A DNA stretch of 33,176 nt from Bacillota bacterium. Lineage in GTDB: Bacteria > Bacillota > Sulfobacillia > UBA8153. The stretch is from positions 1 through 33,176 of the forward strand of contig SLSY01000163.1 in assembly GCA_007130145.1 (NCBI GenBank). The letters run 5' to 3'. Below the pieces are notes generated by a model that worked only from the letters and a program-made list of their open reading frames with translations, ran no database searches and was not told the DNA's origin. A program made the translations under genes and the position numbers. Below, piece after piece: positions 1 through 8,094 of the stretch; the first letter of the stretch is position 1, and every line of letters starts with the position of its first letter.

Positions 1-671
1 AGATCGAACAGATTCGCCAGGCCAATGAGGTCAACCGTTTGGCCTATGAACACATTCTACCCCTGGTCCGACCTGGAGTGAGTGAATGGGTGCTCGGGGC
101 CGAGCTGGAGCATCAGATGCGGATTCATGGTCAAGGAACCACACGTTTTGCTTTTCACACGCATTTCGTTTCGGGCCCACGCTCCTCGCTTCCTCATGGC
201 GGTATCACCAAGCGAGAATTGCAGACGGGAGACTTTGTGACAATTGATTACGGGGCTACGTGGAATGGATATTGCTGCGATGTCACCCGGACCTTCGTGG
301 TGGGTAAAGCCACTGATAAGCATCGCGGTGTTTACCAGGCAGTTCTTGATGCGCAAGTGCTAGCGATTGAACTGATGCAAGTTGGAAAACGCCGGGGTGA
401 GTGCGCAGAAGTGGCCATGGCGCTGATTGAAGAGCGGGGATACGGTGCTTACATGGCGCATGGTGCCGGCGGGCATGGCATTGGTCTGGAGGTCCACGAG
501 GGTCCGGTATCCCGAGGAGATGAACCCTGGGTAGCCGGTAATGTCATGACCATGGAACCTGGCATCTACCTTCCAGGTTGGGGTGGAGTTCGAATTGAGG
601 ATGACATCGTCCTCACGGAGGACGGTCCGGAGAATCTGACCTTCATTACCAAGGAATTGCTCGAACTGTAG
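1..671 (+). CDS. M24 family metallopeptidase (Xaa-Pro dipeptidase-like), 5' end outside window
   Basis: This is the C-terminal catalytic half of a creatinase/prolidase-type peptidase, which would cleave Xaa-Pro bonds in short peptides in the cytoplasm. The frame is open from the first bases of the window. A TTG at 39 is internal, because the residues before it match residues 162-173 of the third gene in this array, so about 160 N-terminal residues lie upstream. The pita-bread metal ligands are all visible: the two Asp in the TIDYG and CCDVTRTF segments, the His in GGHGIGLEVHE, the Glu in TMEPGIY and the Glu in VRIEDD. The LPHG substrate-binding His is also kept. It is far closer to the third gene than to the second, so genes 1 and 3 look like a tandem duplication. 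Substrate specificity cannot be read from the sequence. Confidence 0.93.
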   Translation, partial: IEQIRQANEVNRLAYEHILPLVRPGVSEWVLGAELEHQMRIHGQGTTRFAFHTHFVSGPRSSLPHGGITKRELQTGDFVTIDYGATWNGYCCDVTRTFVVGKATDKHRGVYQAVLDAQVLAIELMQVGKRRGECAEVAMALIEERGYGAYMAHGAGGHGIGLEVHEGPVSRGDEPWVAGNVMTMEPGIYLPGWGGVRIEDDIVLTEDGPENLTFITKELLEL

Positions 672-710
672 TTGGTCCTACCCACCGCATAAGAGAAAAG
701 GAGTGTTCTT

Positions 711-1850
711 ATGTCTCAGCGGGTAAAGCAGTTGCAAGAAGCCATGCGTCAGCACCGGCTGGACTGTGTACTGCTACCTCACGCCGGGGATTTAGAGTAT
801 CTTATCAAATTTCGGCGAGAGCGGCGTCATATTACTGACACCAACATGCCCGGCGATTGGTTGTACATGGGTATTGTTTGGCCCGAGGGCGGGGTGCAAT
901 TGGTCTTGCCATCCATGGCAAGGCATCTTTTTGAAAGTCAACATGAGCGTATCGAGGGTGTGGGTGATGTTCACTATTTGTCTGAGTTTGATGATTTTGA
1001 AGCACAAGCTCAGAAGATCTTTGCGCCACTTCGCGGCAGGCGAGTGGGTGTCGGAGAGCGCTTTTGGGGAAGAAGCGCAGTAAAACTCCTGCAGTATACC
1101 GACGGTACGGTCGAACTGTTTGATGCCGACGCTATCATCCGTGAACAGCGCATGCGTAAGGAAGACAGTGAGATTGCCATTATGCGCCAAGCGGGTGTGA
1201 TAACAGGAAGGATTATGAGCGATATCATCAGCAACCTGGTGCCAGGGTTAACCGAATATGACTTGGTGGCAGAGATTGAACGGTTGGCTGGAGTGCATGG
1301 CGCAGAAGGCAGTTCTTTTACCACCGGCATTACGTTTAAAGGTAGACAGCAGAAGTCACGTGAAAGTCATCACGTGCGAGCAGGTAGAGTCCGTCTGGAG
1401 AAAGGCATGGTGATTGCCTTTGACTTCGGCGTATTGGTGGATGGGTATTGCTCAGATTTCGGACGCACGGTGTTTTTCGGTGAACCGGATGAGGAGTTGA
1501 AGAGAATACACCATATCATCATGGCTTCACAAGCCGCAGGCAACGAGATGCTAAGACCAGGAATCCTAACTTCACAGGTGGATCAAGCGGCGCGGGGAGT
1601 CATTGAAGATGCGGGCTATGGCCCTCAGTTCACTCACCGCTTGGGACATGGTATTGGCGTAGACGTACATGAGTACCCGTTTCTTTCCCGCTCGTATCAG
1701 GTGGAGTTAGAGCCCAATATGACGTTTACCAACGAACCCAGCATCAGTTTACCCAGGGCCTCGATCCGGGTTGAGGATGTGGTTCGAGTTACAGAAGCGG
1801 GAGGAGAATTCCTCACTGATTTTACTCACGACCTTCTCATCGTGGAGTAG
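711..1850 (+). CDS. M24 family metallopeptidase (Xaa-Pro peptidase-like)
   Basis: A full-length 379-residue two-domain protein: a creatinase-type N-terminal domain (about residues 1-140) and an M24 pita-bread catalytic domain (about 150-379). The dinuclear metal ligands are Asp238 and Asp249 (AFDFG and CSDFGRT), His313 (LGHGIG), Glu342 (TNEPSIS) and Glu355 (IRVEDV). The start is an ATG preceded by AAAAGGAG at the right distance, 39 bases after the previous stop. It is clearly more distant from its two flanking paralogues, with a different sequence around the substrate pocket (GRQQKSRESHH in place of the LPHG stretch). It may therefore act on a different peptide or amide. It could also be a creatinase-like hydrolase; the peptidase call rests on family membership. 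Confidence 0.9.
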   Translation: MSQRVKQLQEAMRQHRLDCVLLPHAGDLEYLIKFRRERRHITDTNMPGDWLYMGIVWPEGGVQLVLPSMARHLFESQHERIEGVGDVHYLSEFDDFEAQAQKIFAPLRGRRVGVGERFWGRSAVKLLQYTDGTVELFDADAIIREQRMRKEDSEIAIMRQAGVITGRIMSDIISNLVPGLTEYDLVAEIERLAGVHGAEGSSFTTGITFKGRQQKSRESHHVRAGRVRLEKGMVIAFDFGVLVDGYCSDFGRTVFFGEPDEELKRIHHIIMASQAAGNEMLRPGILTSQVDQAARGVIEDAGYGPQFTHRLGHGIGVDVHEYPFLSRSYQVELEPNMTFTNEPSISLPRASIRVEDVVRVTEAGGEFLTDFTHDLLIVE

Positions 1851-1882
1851 ATCTGATGGACGCATTAAGTGTGTGAAGGGAC

Positions 1883-3034
1883 GTGACTTGTGTGGGTGAA
1901 CATGCACCAGCAGAATATATCAAGGCCAGAATTGAGAAGACACAGAAGAGGTTGGAAGACCTTGGGGTTGACGGACTCGTCGCATTTGATCCGGCGCACA
2001 AAGGCTACTTGTCCGGCTTTACTATAGGCACAAACATCGCTCCGGGAGGCGCGGTGTTCATTGGCCGTCAGGATCTACCCTACATCTATATCACCGGCGG
2101 TACGGATCGTGAGATGTGTCAAAATGCCCTCGGCCACTTAGGTTATGAGGTCAGGAGTTTTCGCTCTGCCCTGGGTCAGAGTCTGAACACGCAACTGGAT
2201 GAAGTCATAAAAGATCTTGGGGTGAAGCGGCTAGCTGTAGAATCCGATTACATCAGCGTGGCCAAGTTGGAAGACCTCCAGGAGAAGACCGGACCTTCGG
2301 GCGCTAGCGTAATTACCGTGAATGATGTGGTCAATCCCCTGCGTGAAGTGAAGGATGACTGGGAGATTCGCCAGATTGAACAGGCCAACGAGGTGAACCG
2401 CATCGCATTTGAGCAATTGCTCGAAAAGGTGAGACCGGGAGTAACCGAGTGGGAACTGGCCGCCGAGCTTGAGAACCAGCTGCGACGTCACGGGCATGGT
2501 TCATCGCGGCTTGCCTTTCAATCTATTGTCGTCTCCGGGCCGCGTTCTTCGCTGCCCCATGGCGAGGTGACCCGGCGCGAACTGCAAGCGGGTGATTTGG
2601 TCACCATAGATTTTGGTGCAACGTGGAATGGCTATTGCTGTGACGTCACCCGCACCTTCTGTGTGGGTAAGGCTGATGAGAAGCAGAGGGAAGTGTATTC
2701 GGCCGTATTAGACGCCCAGATCGAAGCTATTGAACGCATGCAGGCTAAGCGACGCCGGCAAGATTGCGCTGACCATGCTATGGAGTTGATTCGGCAGCGA
2801 GGATTCGGTGATTATATGGCCCATGGTGCGGGCGGACATGGCATTGGACTCGAAGTCCATGAAGGCCCCGCTTCACGAGGTGATGAACCCTGGGAAGTGG
2901 GGAACGTTATGACCATGGAACCGGGTATCTATATTCCGGGATGGGGAGGGGTCAGGATCGAGGATAATGTCGTTATAGCCCAAGACGGGCCCCGTAATAT
3001 AACCCATATTGCCAAGGACTTTCTTGAGATATAG
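1883..3034 (+). CDS. M24 family metallopeptidase (Xaa-Pro dipeptidase-like)
   Basis: A full-length 383-residue paralogue of the first gene. The N-terminal creatinase-like domain spans about residues 10-150 and the catalytic domain 160-383. The metal ligands are Asp243, Asp254, His319, Glu346 and Glu360, and His226 lies in the LPHG substrate loop. The start is uncertain: GTG at 1883 lies only two bases after the GAAGGG at 1875-1880, while GTG at 1892 has about 11 bases of spacing, so the protein may begin three codons later. The gap to gene 2 is 32 bases, which suggests one transcript for the three peptidases. Expected role: cytoplasmic turnover of proline-containing dipeptides. No terminator is evident just after the stop. 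Confidence 0.92.
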   Translation: MTCVGEHAPAEYIKARIEKTQKRLEDLGVDGLVAFDPAHKGYLSGFTIGTNIAPGGAVFIGRQDLPYIYITGGTDREMCQNALGHLGYEVRSFRSALGQSLNTQLDEVIKDLGVKRLAVESDYISVAKLEDLQEKTGPSGASVITVNDVVNPLREVKDDWEIRQIEQANEVNRIAFEQLLEKVRPGVTEWELAAELENQLRRHGHGSSRLAFQSIVVSGPRSSLPHGEVTRRELQAGDLVTIDFGATWNGYCCDVTRTFCVGKADEKQREVYSAVLDAQIEAIERMQAKRRRQDCADHAMELIRQRGFGDYMAHGAGGHGIGLEVHEGPASRGDEPWEVGNVMTMEPGIYIPGWGGVRIEDNVVIAQDGPRNITHIAKDFLEI

Positions 3035-3371
3035 AGGGACGGGAGGCAGAGGCGATAGCGCGCCGCCATGAACCGCCTTAGGTATGGGGGCAAGGCTATG
3101 GCGGATACTACATCCGTGATGGGATGCGCCAATGGTCGGAGGTGAGCTGGCAGAGCCTCTTCCATGCTTGGCTCTAACGCTACACATGTGGATATTCTTT
3201 GTGCAAGTGTGAGGCAACTTTGCTTTTTGCCACTGATCAACGACTAAGGGTTCCGGATGCCTCTAGCTCCGGGTCACGTGGGGCTTGCTCAAAATACCAT
3301 AGACGGATGAGTTGCCATAGCTGTATGGGGATGTCTGATGCAGGTTGACACAGACAGCGCTCAACCCCAGC
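3035..3371. other. Non-coding stretch between the peptidases and tRNA-Arg
   Basis: No open frame here has a ribosome binding site or recognisable protein, and no tRNA, IS end or riboswitch motif was seen. Short imperfect inverted repeats exist (for example around 3212-3231, GGCAA/TTGCC), but there is no hairpin with a T-run that would clearly end the peptidase transcript. Confidence 0.5.
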
Positions 3372-3400
3372 TTGATTTCGGGACGCCTTTTGAGTAGAAT
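3372..3400 (+). promoter_or_regulatory. Sigma-A-type promoter for tRNA-Arg(TCT)
   Basis: TTGATT (3372-3377) and TAGAAT (3395-3400) are separated by exactly 17 bases. The pair lies 52 bases upstream of the tRNA and points the same way. Confidence 0.65.
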
Positions 3401-3452
3401 AGAGGTGCTCTTGGCATTGCTCTCTTTGTCAAGAGCAGTAGAGAATTGCTTT

Positions 3453-3528
3453 GCGCCTGTAGCTCAGTGGATAGAGCACCTGCCTTCTAAGCAGGGAGTC
3501 GCAGGTTCGAAACCTGCCAGGCGCACCA
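3453..3528 (+). tRNA. tRNA-Arg (anticodon TCT)
   Basis: A complete cloverleaf: acceptor GCGCCTG/CAGGCGC, D arm TAGCTCAG, anticodon stem CCTGC/GCAGG with loop CTTCTAA, T arm GCAGG-TTCGAAA-CCTGC, and an encoded CCA. The TCT anticodon reads AGA and AGG. Confidence 0.97.
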
Positions 3529-3695
3529 CGTTTTCGGACGTCGAGCCGTGCGCGAGGAGCGCATGAGGGCGCGCCCTATCGTTCTGACACAAGGGCGGGA
3601 GAGTAACGGTCTTTCTCGCAGCGAGCAGAGGTCAGAATGGGTTTTTCGCTCCCCGTATCCCCATACCGGAGGTTGGCTTGGACTGTGTTTGATCC

Positions 3696-3724
3696 TTGCA
3701 CTCGTGTGTTTCATCGGTTATAAT
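3696..3724 (+). promoter_or_regulatory. Sigma-A-type promoter for tRNA-His
   Basis: TTGCAC (3696-3701) and a perfect TATAAT (3719-3724) are 17 bases apart, about 107 bases upstream of tRNA-His. No other gene lies between, so tRNA-His is the likely target. Confidence 0.65.
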
Positions 3725-3830
3725 TGTGACTGTACCTGCTTGCTCATCCTGTGTATTGCGTGAGTAACGCACATCGATTGGCAAACTGTCACGATGAGAA
3801 GTGGGTCCATAGCTGTGATAAACTCCTTGT

Positions 3831-3907
3831 GGTGGATGTAGCTCAGGGGTTAGAGCACCAGGTTGTGGCCCTGGGGGTCGGGGGTTCAATTCCCCTCATT
3901 CACCCCA
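3831..3907 (+). tRNA. tRNA-His (anticodon GTG)
   Basis: Acceptor GTGGATG/CATTCAC, with an extra 5' G at 3831 that can pair with the discriminator C, the hallmark of tRNA-His. The anticodon stem is CCAGG/CCTGG with loop TTGTGGC, the T arm is GGGGG-TTCAATT-CCCCT, and CCA is encoded. Confidence 0.96.
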
Positions 3908-3915
3908 TCTTGTGC

Positions 3916-3954
3916 AGTGAGACGCCATATCGTTTGGCGTCTCACTTGCTTGTT
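3916..3954 (+). terminator. Hairpin terminator after tRNA-His
   Basis: A perfect 12-bp inverted repeat (3916-3927 with 3935-3946, 7-base loop) starts nine bases after the tRNA. It is followed by a T-rich but interrupted tail (TGCTTGTT), consistent with a Rho-independent terminator. Confidence 0.75.
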
Positions 3955-4052
3955 ACCGAGACTCTTGATGCTCATCGGTTTACCTGGCGGGCATGCGAGG
4001 CAGGAAGAGTCGAGAATGTGTCTAACCTACCTATATTGTGGGGGTATGTTTT

Positions 4053-4466
4053 ATGAAACTCTACCGCGTGAACCGGCGTGCAGGGATGATGGGCTGGGTG
4101 TTTCTATGCATGTGGTTTGCTTGTGCAGCTGCTTTTATCATACTCTTGGCCGCACGAAGCCCTTATTGGCTGGCAACAGCAGCTCTGGGGTTGGCGTTTC
4201 TTGCAGCGTGGGGAACCAAAGCATATAATTATCCCAGGATGATGCTGGTCTCACATACCAGTATGGCTTTTATCATGTCCGGTGACAACATTCTTGTGGC
4301 CGATTATCGTGACATGAGAATGGACGAGACCACGGGCAGCTATGATATCGATATTGAAAGAAACGAAAGCAAGAAGCCCAAGCGACGCTTGAAAGTGGAA
4401 AAGCGCAATGTCACCGATGAGTTACGCCGCGATATAGAGAAGATCAAGCGCCGCGAGGTATCTTAA
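4053..4466 (+). CDS. Small membrane protein of unknown function
   Basis: I do not recognise the family. The 137-residue product begins MKLYRVNRR and has two closely spaced hydrophobic segments (about residues 13-31 and 35-53). A C-terminal tail of about 85 residues follows, rich in Lys, Arg, Glu and Asp and probably cytoplasmic. The ATG at 4053 is preferred over the in-frame GTG at 4038 because GTGGGGG at 4038-4044 can serve as its ribosome binding site. It lies just before a second small membrane protein, separated by 24 bases, so the two are probably co-transcribed. The charged tail could bind a nucleic acid or a protein partner, but nothing in the sequence shows that. Confidence 0.7.
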   Translation: MKLYRVNRRAGMMGWVFLCMWFACAAAFIILLAARSPYWLATAALGLAFLAAWGTKAYNYPRMMLVSHTSMAFIMSGDNILVADYRDMRMDETTGSYDIDIERNESKKPKRRLKVEKRNVTDELRRDIEKIKRREVS

Positions 4467-4490
4467 GAGGGAACATCCTTTGAGGGGGTC

Positions 4491-5054
4491 GTGTTGTTGA
4501 TTGCGTACTCTATTGTAGTGCTCGCTATTGTAGGAATTTTTGGCTTCGTAGGCCAATCGCGTTCCCGTAAACTGATGGGGATCGCAGGTTCGGTTGGGGT
4601 TGTGGTCTTGCTTTTGTTCCACTGGTTTGGGCCTAGCCGTCCCGCTCTGGCCGAACAGCAAGAGACCTACCGCGACTTTATGAGCGAGATGGAACACTGG
4701 GTGGCTATCGTTGAGAGCACGGCGACCAACTATCAGGCCATGGAAGAGATTGACTCGGGAAACGTTCAGATATTTGAATACTTAGCCCGAGGGGCTTGGA
4801 ACAACATGGGTAACTATACGTTGTCAGGTAGGCTCGAAGCGGAGAATCTGGAACGTTTGCAAGCCATCCGAACCGAGTTTCGCGCCTATGCCAACCTACA
4901 TGCCGAGGCCTATCAAAGCATTCGCCAGCTCATTGAGACCGGTCAGAACGATCAAGTAGAAGAGGTAGAAGCCCAGCTACATGAAGCCAACCGTCACCGT
5001 AGTGATGCCATGGCCAAAGCCGAAGAACTAGAAGCAATCCTGCAGCTTCGCTAG
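4491..5054 (+). CDS. Membrane-anchored coiled-coil protein of unknown function
   Basis: I do not recognise the family. The GTG start at 4491 follows GAGGGGG (4482-4488). The 187-residue product has two N-terminal hydrophobic segments (about residues 2-20 and 29-45). A predicted helical domain follows, dominated by Glu, Gln, Ala and Leu, with a likely coiled coil from about residue 115 to the end. The charge pattern suggests the helical part lies on one side of the membrane, with the first two segments forming a hairpin. It follows the preceding small membrane gene by 24 bases, which implies a two-gene operon. No enzyme motif is visible, so a structural or sensing role is only a guess. Confidence 0.7.
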   Translation: MLLIAYSIVVLAIVGIFGFVGQSRSRKLMGIAGSVGVVVLLLFHWFGPSRPALAEQQETYRDFMSEMEHWVAIVESTATNYQAMEEIDSGNVQIFEYLARGAWNNMGNYTLSGRLEAENLERLQAIRTEFRAYANLHAEAYQSIRQLIETGQNDQVEEVEAQLHEANRHRSDAMAKAEELEAILQLR

Positions 5055-5304
5055 TGTTCGAGATTCTTTTACCTCTGCTACGATAAGGTCATTTTCGCCC
5101 GGAGCGCTGCAAGCGTTGCATAGCGAGGGGGAGCTGCGGGCCATTTCATGACAAGGCTCCCGGGCTCTCGGTTGGATGCTATACGAGAGTCAGCCCCGTT
5201 TCTGCCGCGAAGGCACCCGAAATACCCCAGGAGCGTCTTGAAGGTACTCTGACATGTCCACGGGAAGTCCGGACACCTTGGTCACAGCATCAATGGGCAC
5301 GAGA

Positions 5305-5880
5305 TCAGCTACTGTCAGGATGCCCCTTCCCCAAGTGTACTGGGTTTATGATGCCATAAAAGGCAACACTTTCATATCGGCCTTCTTTTATTACATGGTC
5401 AACCATGATCCCTTCCCATACCATGCCCAGATTCTTCATGACTGTGCCAGACGAGGGATTTGACACGAAGTGGCGAGCATACACTCTATGATATTGTTTG
5501 ATGTCGAAAGCAAAGTTCAGGACAGCTTTGCCCGCTTCTGTTGCATATCCATTACCCCAGAACTCTTCACCGACCCAGTAGCCCATTTCTCCGTTGCGAT
5601 GACGTTGATCATGGGACAATCCGATCGCTCCATACAACGCTCCGGTTTCTTTATTGGTAAGGGCAAACTCATATGACCTGTCTGCGTTGAAATTATCCAG
5701 ATGGTTCTCCATCCATGACAGCGCACAATCCACAGAATATGGATGCGGTATATGCAATGTAGTCTTGTAGATAGCGTGATTGTGGCAAAGATGGGCGACA
5801 GTCTCGGCATCGGACGGGTCGAACAATCTTAGCACTAACCTGTCGGTGGTGATGGTGCGGCTCTTTTCGTCGTAAATCAT
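5305..5880 (-). CDS. GNAT family N-acetyltransferase (RimJ/RimL-like)
   Basis: The 191-residue protein has the GNAT fold signatures of the RimJ/RimL (Acetyltransf_3) group. These are an N-terminal TDRLVLRLFDPSD strand-helix opening, the GAIGL and GEMGYWVGEEFWGNGYATEA core that forms the acetyl-CoA pyrophosphate loop (around residues 85-118), and the NPSSGTVMKNLGMVWEG helix and turn. Family members transfer acetyl groups to N-termini of proteins, antibiotics or small amines; the substrate here is unknown. The start has GGAGG seven bases upstream on the minus strand. It is transcribed against all neighbours and appears to be a single-gene unit between two tRNA regions. It is only distantly similar to the second GNAT at 14.4 kb. 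Confidence 0.9.
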   Translation of the reverse strand: MIYDEKSRTITTDRLVLRLFDPSDAETVAHLCHNHAIYKTTLHIPHPYSVDCALSWMENHLDNFNADRSYEFALTNKETGALYGAIGLSHDQRHRNGEMGYWVGEEFWGNGYATEAGKAVLNFAFDIKQYHRVYARHFVSNPSSGTVMKNLGMVWEGIMVDHVIKEGRYESVAFYGIINPVHLGKGHPDSS

Positions 5881-6039
5881 GGTTAACCTCCCCGCTCCTC
5901 TATCCTTTCGTGGGTGCTTCGAGAGACAACAAGGTGTTTCCTACTCATGAACGCTTTCCTCTCGACATGAAGCAAAAGTAGCGTCAGCAGATAGCCCTCC
6001 TTGGCTTCCTTCCCTGACGCGAACACCCGCCGATCAAAC

Positions 6040-6068
6040 TTGCATTTAGCGGCGTGGTCGTGTAAAAT
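6040..6068 (+). promoter_or_regulatory. Promoter of the five-tRNA operon
   Basis: TTGCAT (6040-6045) and TAAAAT (6063-6068) have a 17-base spacer. The leader to the first tRNA is about 110 bases long and has no gene in it. Confidence 0.65.
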
Positions 6069-6179
6069 GATATAGCGTTAGACTTCCGGTAGATCATCGG
6101 TGTTTCGATTGCTGATTCGGGAGTCGACTGATAAGTGTGTTAAGGGAGTACATCGCTCTTTAGCATCACAATGAATCTT

Positions 6180-6257
6180 GCGCCCGTAGCTCAGTCTGGA
6201 TAGAGCAGTAGACTTCGGATCTGAAGGTCGCAGGTTCGAATCCTGCCGGGCGCGCCA
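6180..6257 (+). tRNA. tRNA-Arg (anticodon TCG)
   Basis: Acceptor GCGCCCG/CGGGCGC, loop CTTCGGA giving anticodon TCG, T arm GCAGG-TTCGAAT-CCTGC, and CCA encoded. The top pair of the anticodon stem (positions 27-43) is a G-A mismatch and the next is G-U. First gene of the tRNA cluster. Confidence 0.93.
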
Positions 6258-6264
6258 AGATGTT

Positions 6265-6339
6265 TGGGGCGTCGCCAAGTGGCAAGGCATCAGCCTTTGG
6301 AGCTGACAGACGTAGGTTCGAATCCTACCGCCCCAGCCA
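6265..6339 (+). tRNA. tRNA-Gln (anticodon TTG)
   Basis: Acceptor TGGGGCG/CGCCCCA (the U1-A72 pair is typical of tRNA-Gln), anticodon stem TCAGC/GCTGA with loop CTTTGGA, T arm GTAGG-TTCGAAT-CCTAC, and CCA encoded. Confidence 0.97.
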
Positions 6340-6340
6340 A

Positions 6341-6415
6341 GGGCCATTAGCTCAGTGGCAGAGCACCCGCCTTTTAAGCGGGGTGTCGATGGTTCGAATC
6401 CATCATGGCCCACCA
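6341..6415 (+). tRNA. tRNA-Lys (anticodon TTT)
   Basis: Acceptor GGGCCAT/ATGGCCC, anticodon stem CCCGC/GCGGG with loop CTTTTAA, T arm GATGG-TTCGAAT-CCATC, and CCA encoded. It begins two bases after tRNA-Gln. Confidence 0.97.
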
Positions 6416-6428
6416 TTTCTTTTTGTCT

Positions 6429-6514
6429 GCGAGGGTGTTGGAATTGGTAGACGAGCTGGACTTAGGATCCAGTACCATTATGGTGTAGGGGTTCGAGTCC
6501 CCTCCCTCGCACCA
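6429..6514 (+). tRNA. tRNA-Leu (anticodon TAG)
   Basis: A class II tRNA with a long variable arm (ACCATTATGGT stem-loop). The anticodon stem is CTGGA/TCCAG with loop CTTAGGA, the acceptor is GCGAGGG/CCCTCGC, and CCA is encoded. Confidence 0.96.
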
Positions 6515-6515
6515 G

Positions 6516-6590
6516 GCGGAAGTAGCTCAGCGGTAGAGCATCGCCTTGCCAAGGCGAGGGCCGCGGGTTCAAATCCCGTCTTCCGCTCCA
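6516..6590 (+). tRNA. tRNA-Gly (anticodon GCC)
   Basis: Acceptor GCGGAAG/CTTCCGC with discriminator U, anticodon stem TCGCC/GGCGA with loop TTGCCAA, T arm CGCGGG-TTCAAAT-CCCGT, and CCA encoded. Last gene of the tRNA cluster. Confidence 0.97.
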
Positions 6591-6598
6591 ACCTTTCT

Positions 6599-6624
6599 GG
6601 GCGGCAACTAGCGGCCGCCTTTTT
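6599..6624 (+). terminator. Rho-independent terminator of the tRNA operon
   Basis: A GGCGGC/GCCGCC stem (6600-6605 with 6614-6619) is directly followed by five T residues, nine bases after the CCA of tRNA-Gly. Confidence 0.85.
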
Positions 6625-6630
6625 GACGTG

Positions 6631-6658
6631 TAGACATTCATGTGGTTGGTGTTATACT
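6631..6658 (+). promoter_or_regulatory. Probable promoter of the tig operon
   Basis: TAGACA (6631-6636) and TATACT (6653-6658) are separated by 16 bases, about 40 bases upstream of the tig start. A TTGACG at 6623-6628 is too far away for this -10. The position fits a vegetative promoter for tig-clpP-clpX. Confidence 0.55.
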
Positions 6659-6699
6659 CTGGTTCAAGGTAAGGTGCTAGACTGGCGGGAGGATGTATG

Positions 6700-8094
6700 A
6701 TGAAAGTATCTCGTGAAAACCTGGAAAGCAACCAAGTGAAGTTAGAAGTTGAGGTAGCAAAAGAGATCGTAGATCGGGCCATTCATCAAGTATGCCGCAA
6801 CATGGCCAAAGAGGTGAACATACCCGGGTTCCGGCCCGGCCGTGCACCAAAGCATATTGTCACCCGCTACGTTGGGCAGGCCCGCATACAACAGGAAGCT
6901 CTTGAGACATTGCTGCAAGAGAGCTACGAGAAGGCTCTGGTAGAGGCCGATGTGCAGCCGGTCGATCAGCCTTCTATCGACATAGGTGACTTGGAAGAGG
7001 GCCAGGATTTTCGCTTCACCGCCGTCATCACAGTGAAACCTCAAGCTGAGATTGATGATTACCAGTCCATTTGTGTTGCCCCCGAGGTTTCTGAGGTCAC
7101 AGATGAGAACGTGCAGGCGGTCATCGATTCATTGTTGGATGATCAGAGCGTGCTGGAACGTGCCGATGAGGACGATGAGTTCAGCGCCGGCAAGCACGCG
7201 ATTGTCGTGCTCAAACCCGAGGGCGAAGAGGCCTCCGAGGAAGAGGGCAAGGAGTACGTCATTGAGTTTGGCAAAGACCAGCTGTTTGCCGGCATTGACG
7301 AGCAGTTGGCCGGGGCCAAAGCCGGGGACGAACGCGTGGTCACACACCGGTGGCCTGAAGATGAAGTCAAGGAAGAAGGTGCATCCGAAGGGGAAGCTGA
7401 GACAGTCGATGAAGAGTCTCAAGCTCCACGAGAGATGCAGTTTCACATTTTGGTCAAGGACTTGCGCATAAAGAAGATCCCGGACCTCAATGATGAGTTC
7501 GTTGGGAGTCTAGAACTGCCGGTTAATACGGTGCAAGAGTTGAAAGATACCATTAGAGAACGATTGCAGGCCAACAACGAGGAGACGGCGCGCCGCGTGC
7601 AATTGGACAAGGTCCATGAGGCGTTGTTGGATAGGACAGAAGTTGACATACCCCCGGTGATGATTGAGAATAGAATGGACCGGTTGATGCAAGACTTTAC
7701 GGAAACGCTCAAACGGCGTCAGATGGACATGGATACGTATCTTACTGCGGTTGGACAGGAGAAGGACGAGTTTCGTGAATCCTTCCGCGAGAGAGCTGAG
7801 GGCATGGTCAAACTAGATCTAGCCTTAGAGCAGATCGCTAAACAAGAAGGTATTGAGTGCACCGAGGAAGATTTGCAGCAGGTTATGGCCTCTTTGGCTC
7901 AGGGATATCAGCAGTCATCTGAGTCTTTGCAAACGATGTTTCAGGCAGAAGGATTTATGGAATACTTGAAGTCGACGGTCATTATGGATAAGGCAAACCG
8001 GTTCTTGGTCGACAAAGCGGCCGAAAATGCCGGCGAAAAAGAGCAAACAACGCATGAAGATGCTCAAGAAGTCGAAGAGGAGGATGCTACGTGA
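6700..8094 (+). CDS. tig: Trigger factor, ribosome-associated chaperone and prolyl isomerase
   Basis: Binds at the ribosome exit tunnel and shields nascent chains; the FKBP-like domain isomerises prolyl bonds. The 464-residue protein has the three usual parts. The ribosome-binding N-domain carries the signature GFRPGRAP (residues 43-50). The PPIase domain covers about 150-250, and the SurA-like C-terminal chaperone arms cover 260-430. The PPIase region carries a long acidic insertion (about residues 215-250, rich in Glu, Asp, Ala and Ser), and the C-terminus ends in a Glu/Asp-rich tail. GGGAGG at 6687-6692 fits the ATG at 6700 (7 bases) better than the ATG at 6697 (4 bases). Its stop overlaps the start of clpP, so folding and degradation genes are translated from one message. 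Confidence 0.97.
   Translation: MKVSRENLESNQVKLEVEVAKEIVDRAIHQVCRNMAKEVNIPGFRPGRAPKHIVTRYVGQARIQQEALETLLQESYEKALVEADVQPVDQPSIDIGDLEEGQDFRFTAVITVKPQAEIDDYQSICVAPEVSEVTDENVQAVIDSLLDDQSVLERADEDDEFSAGKHAIVVLKPEGEEASEEEGKEYVIEFGKDQLFAGIDEQLAGAKAGDERVVTHRWPEDEVKEEGASEGEAETVDEESQAPREMQFHILVKDLRIKKIPDLNDEFVGSLELPVNTVQELKDTIRERLQANNEETARRVQLDKVHEALLDRTEVDIPPVMIENRMDRLMQDFTETLKRRQMDMDTYLTAVGQEKDEFRESFRERAEGMVKLDLALEQIAKQEGIECTEEDLQQVMASLAQGYQQSSESLQTMFQAEGFMEYLKSTVIMDKANRFLVDKAAENAGEKEQTTHEDAQEVEEEDAT

Noticed and set aside
5060-5300. An imperfect hairpin (GGGCTCTCG with CGAGAG...GCCC) near 5160-5200
   Set aside because: It has a bulge and no T-run and is not associated with a recognisable RNA family, so it is too weak to call.
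6260-6700. Open frames overlapping the tRNA cluster on both strands
   Set aside because: The region is fully explained by five tRNAs and a terminator. Such frames over tRNAs are common annotation errors.
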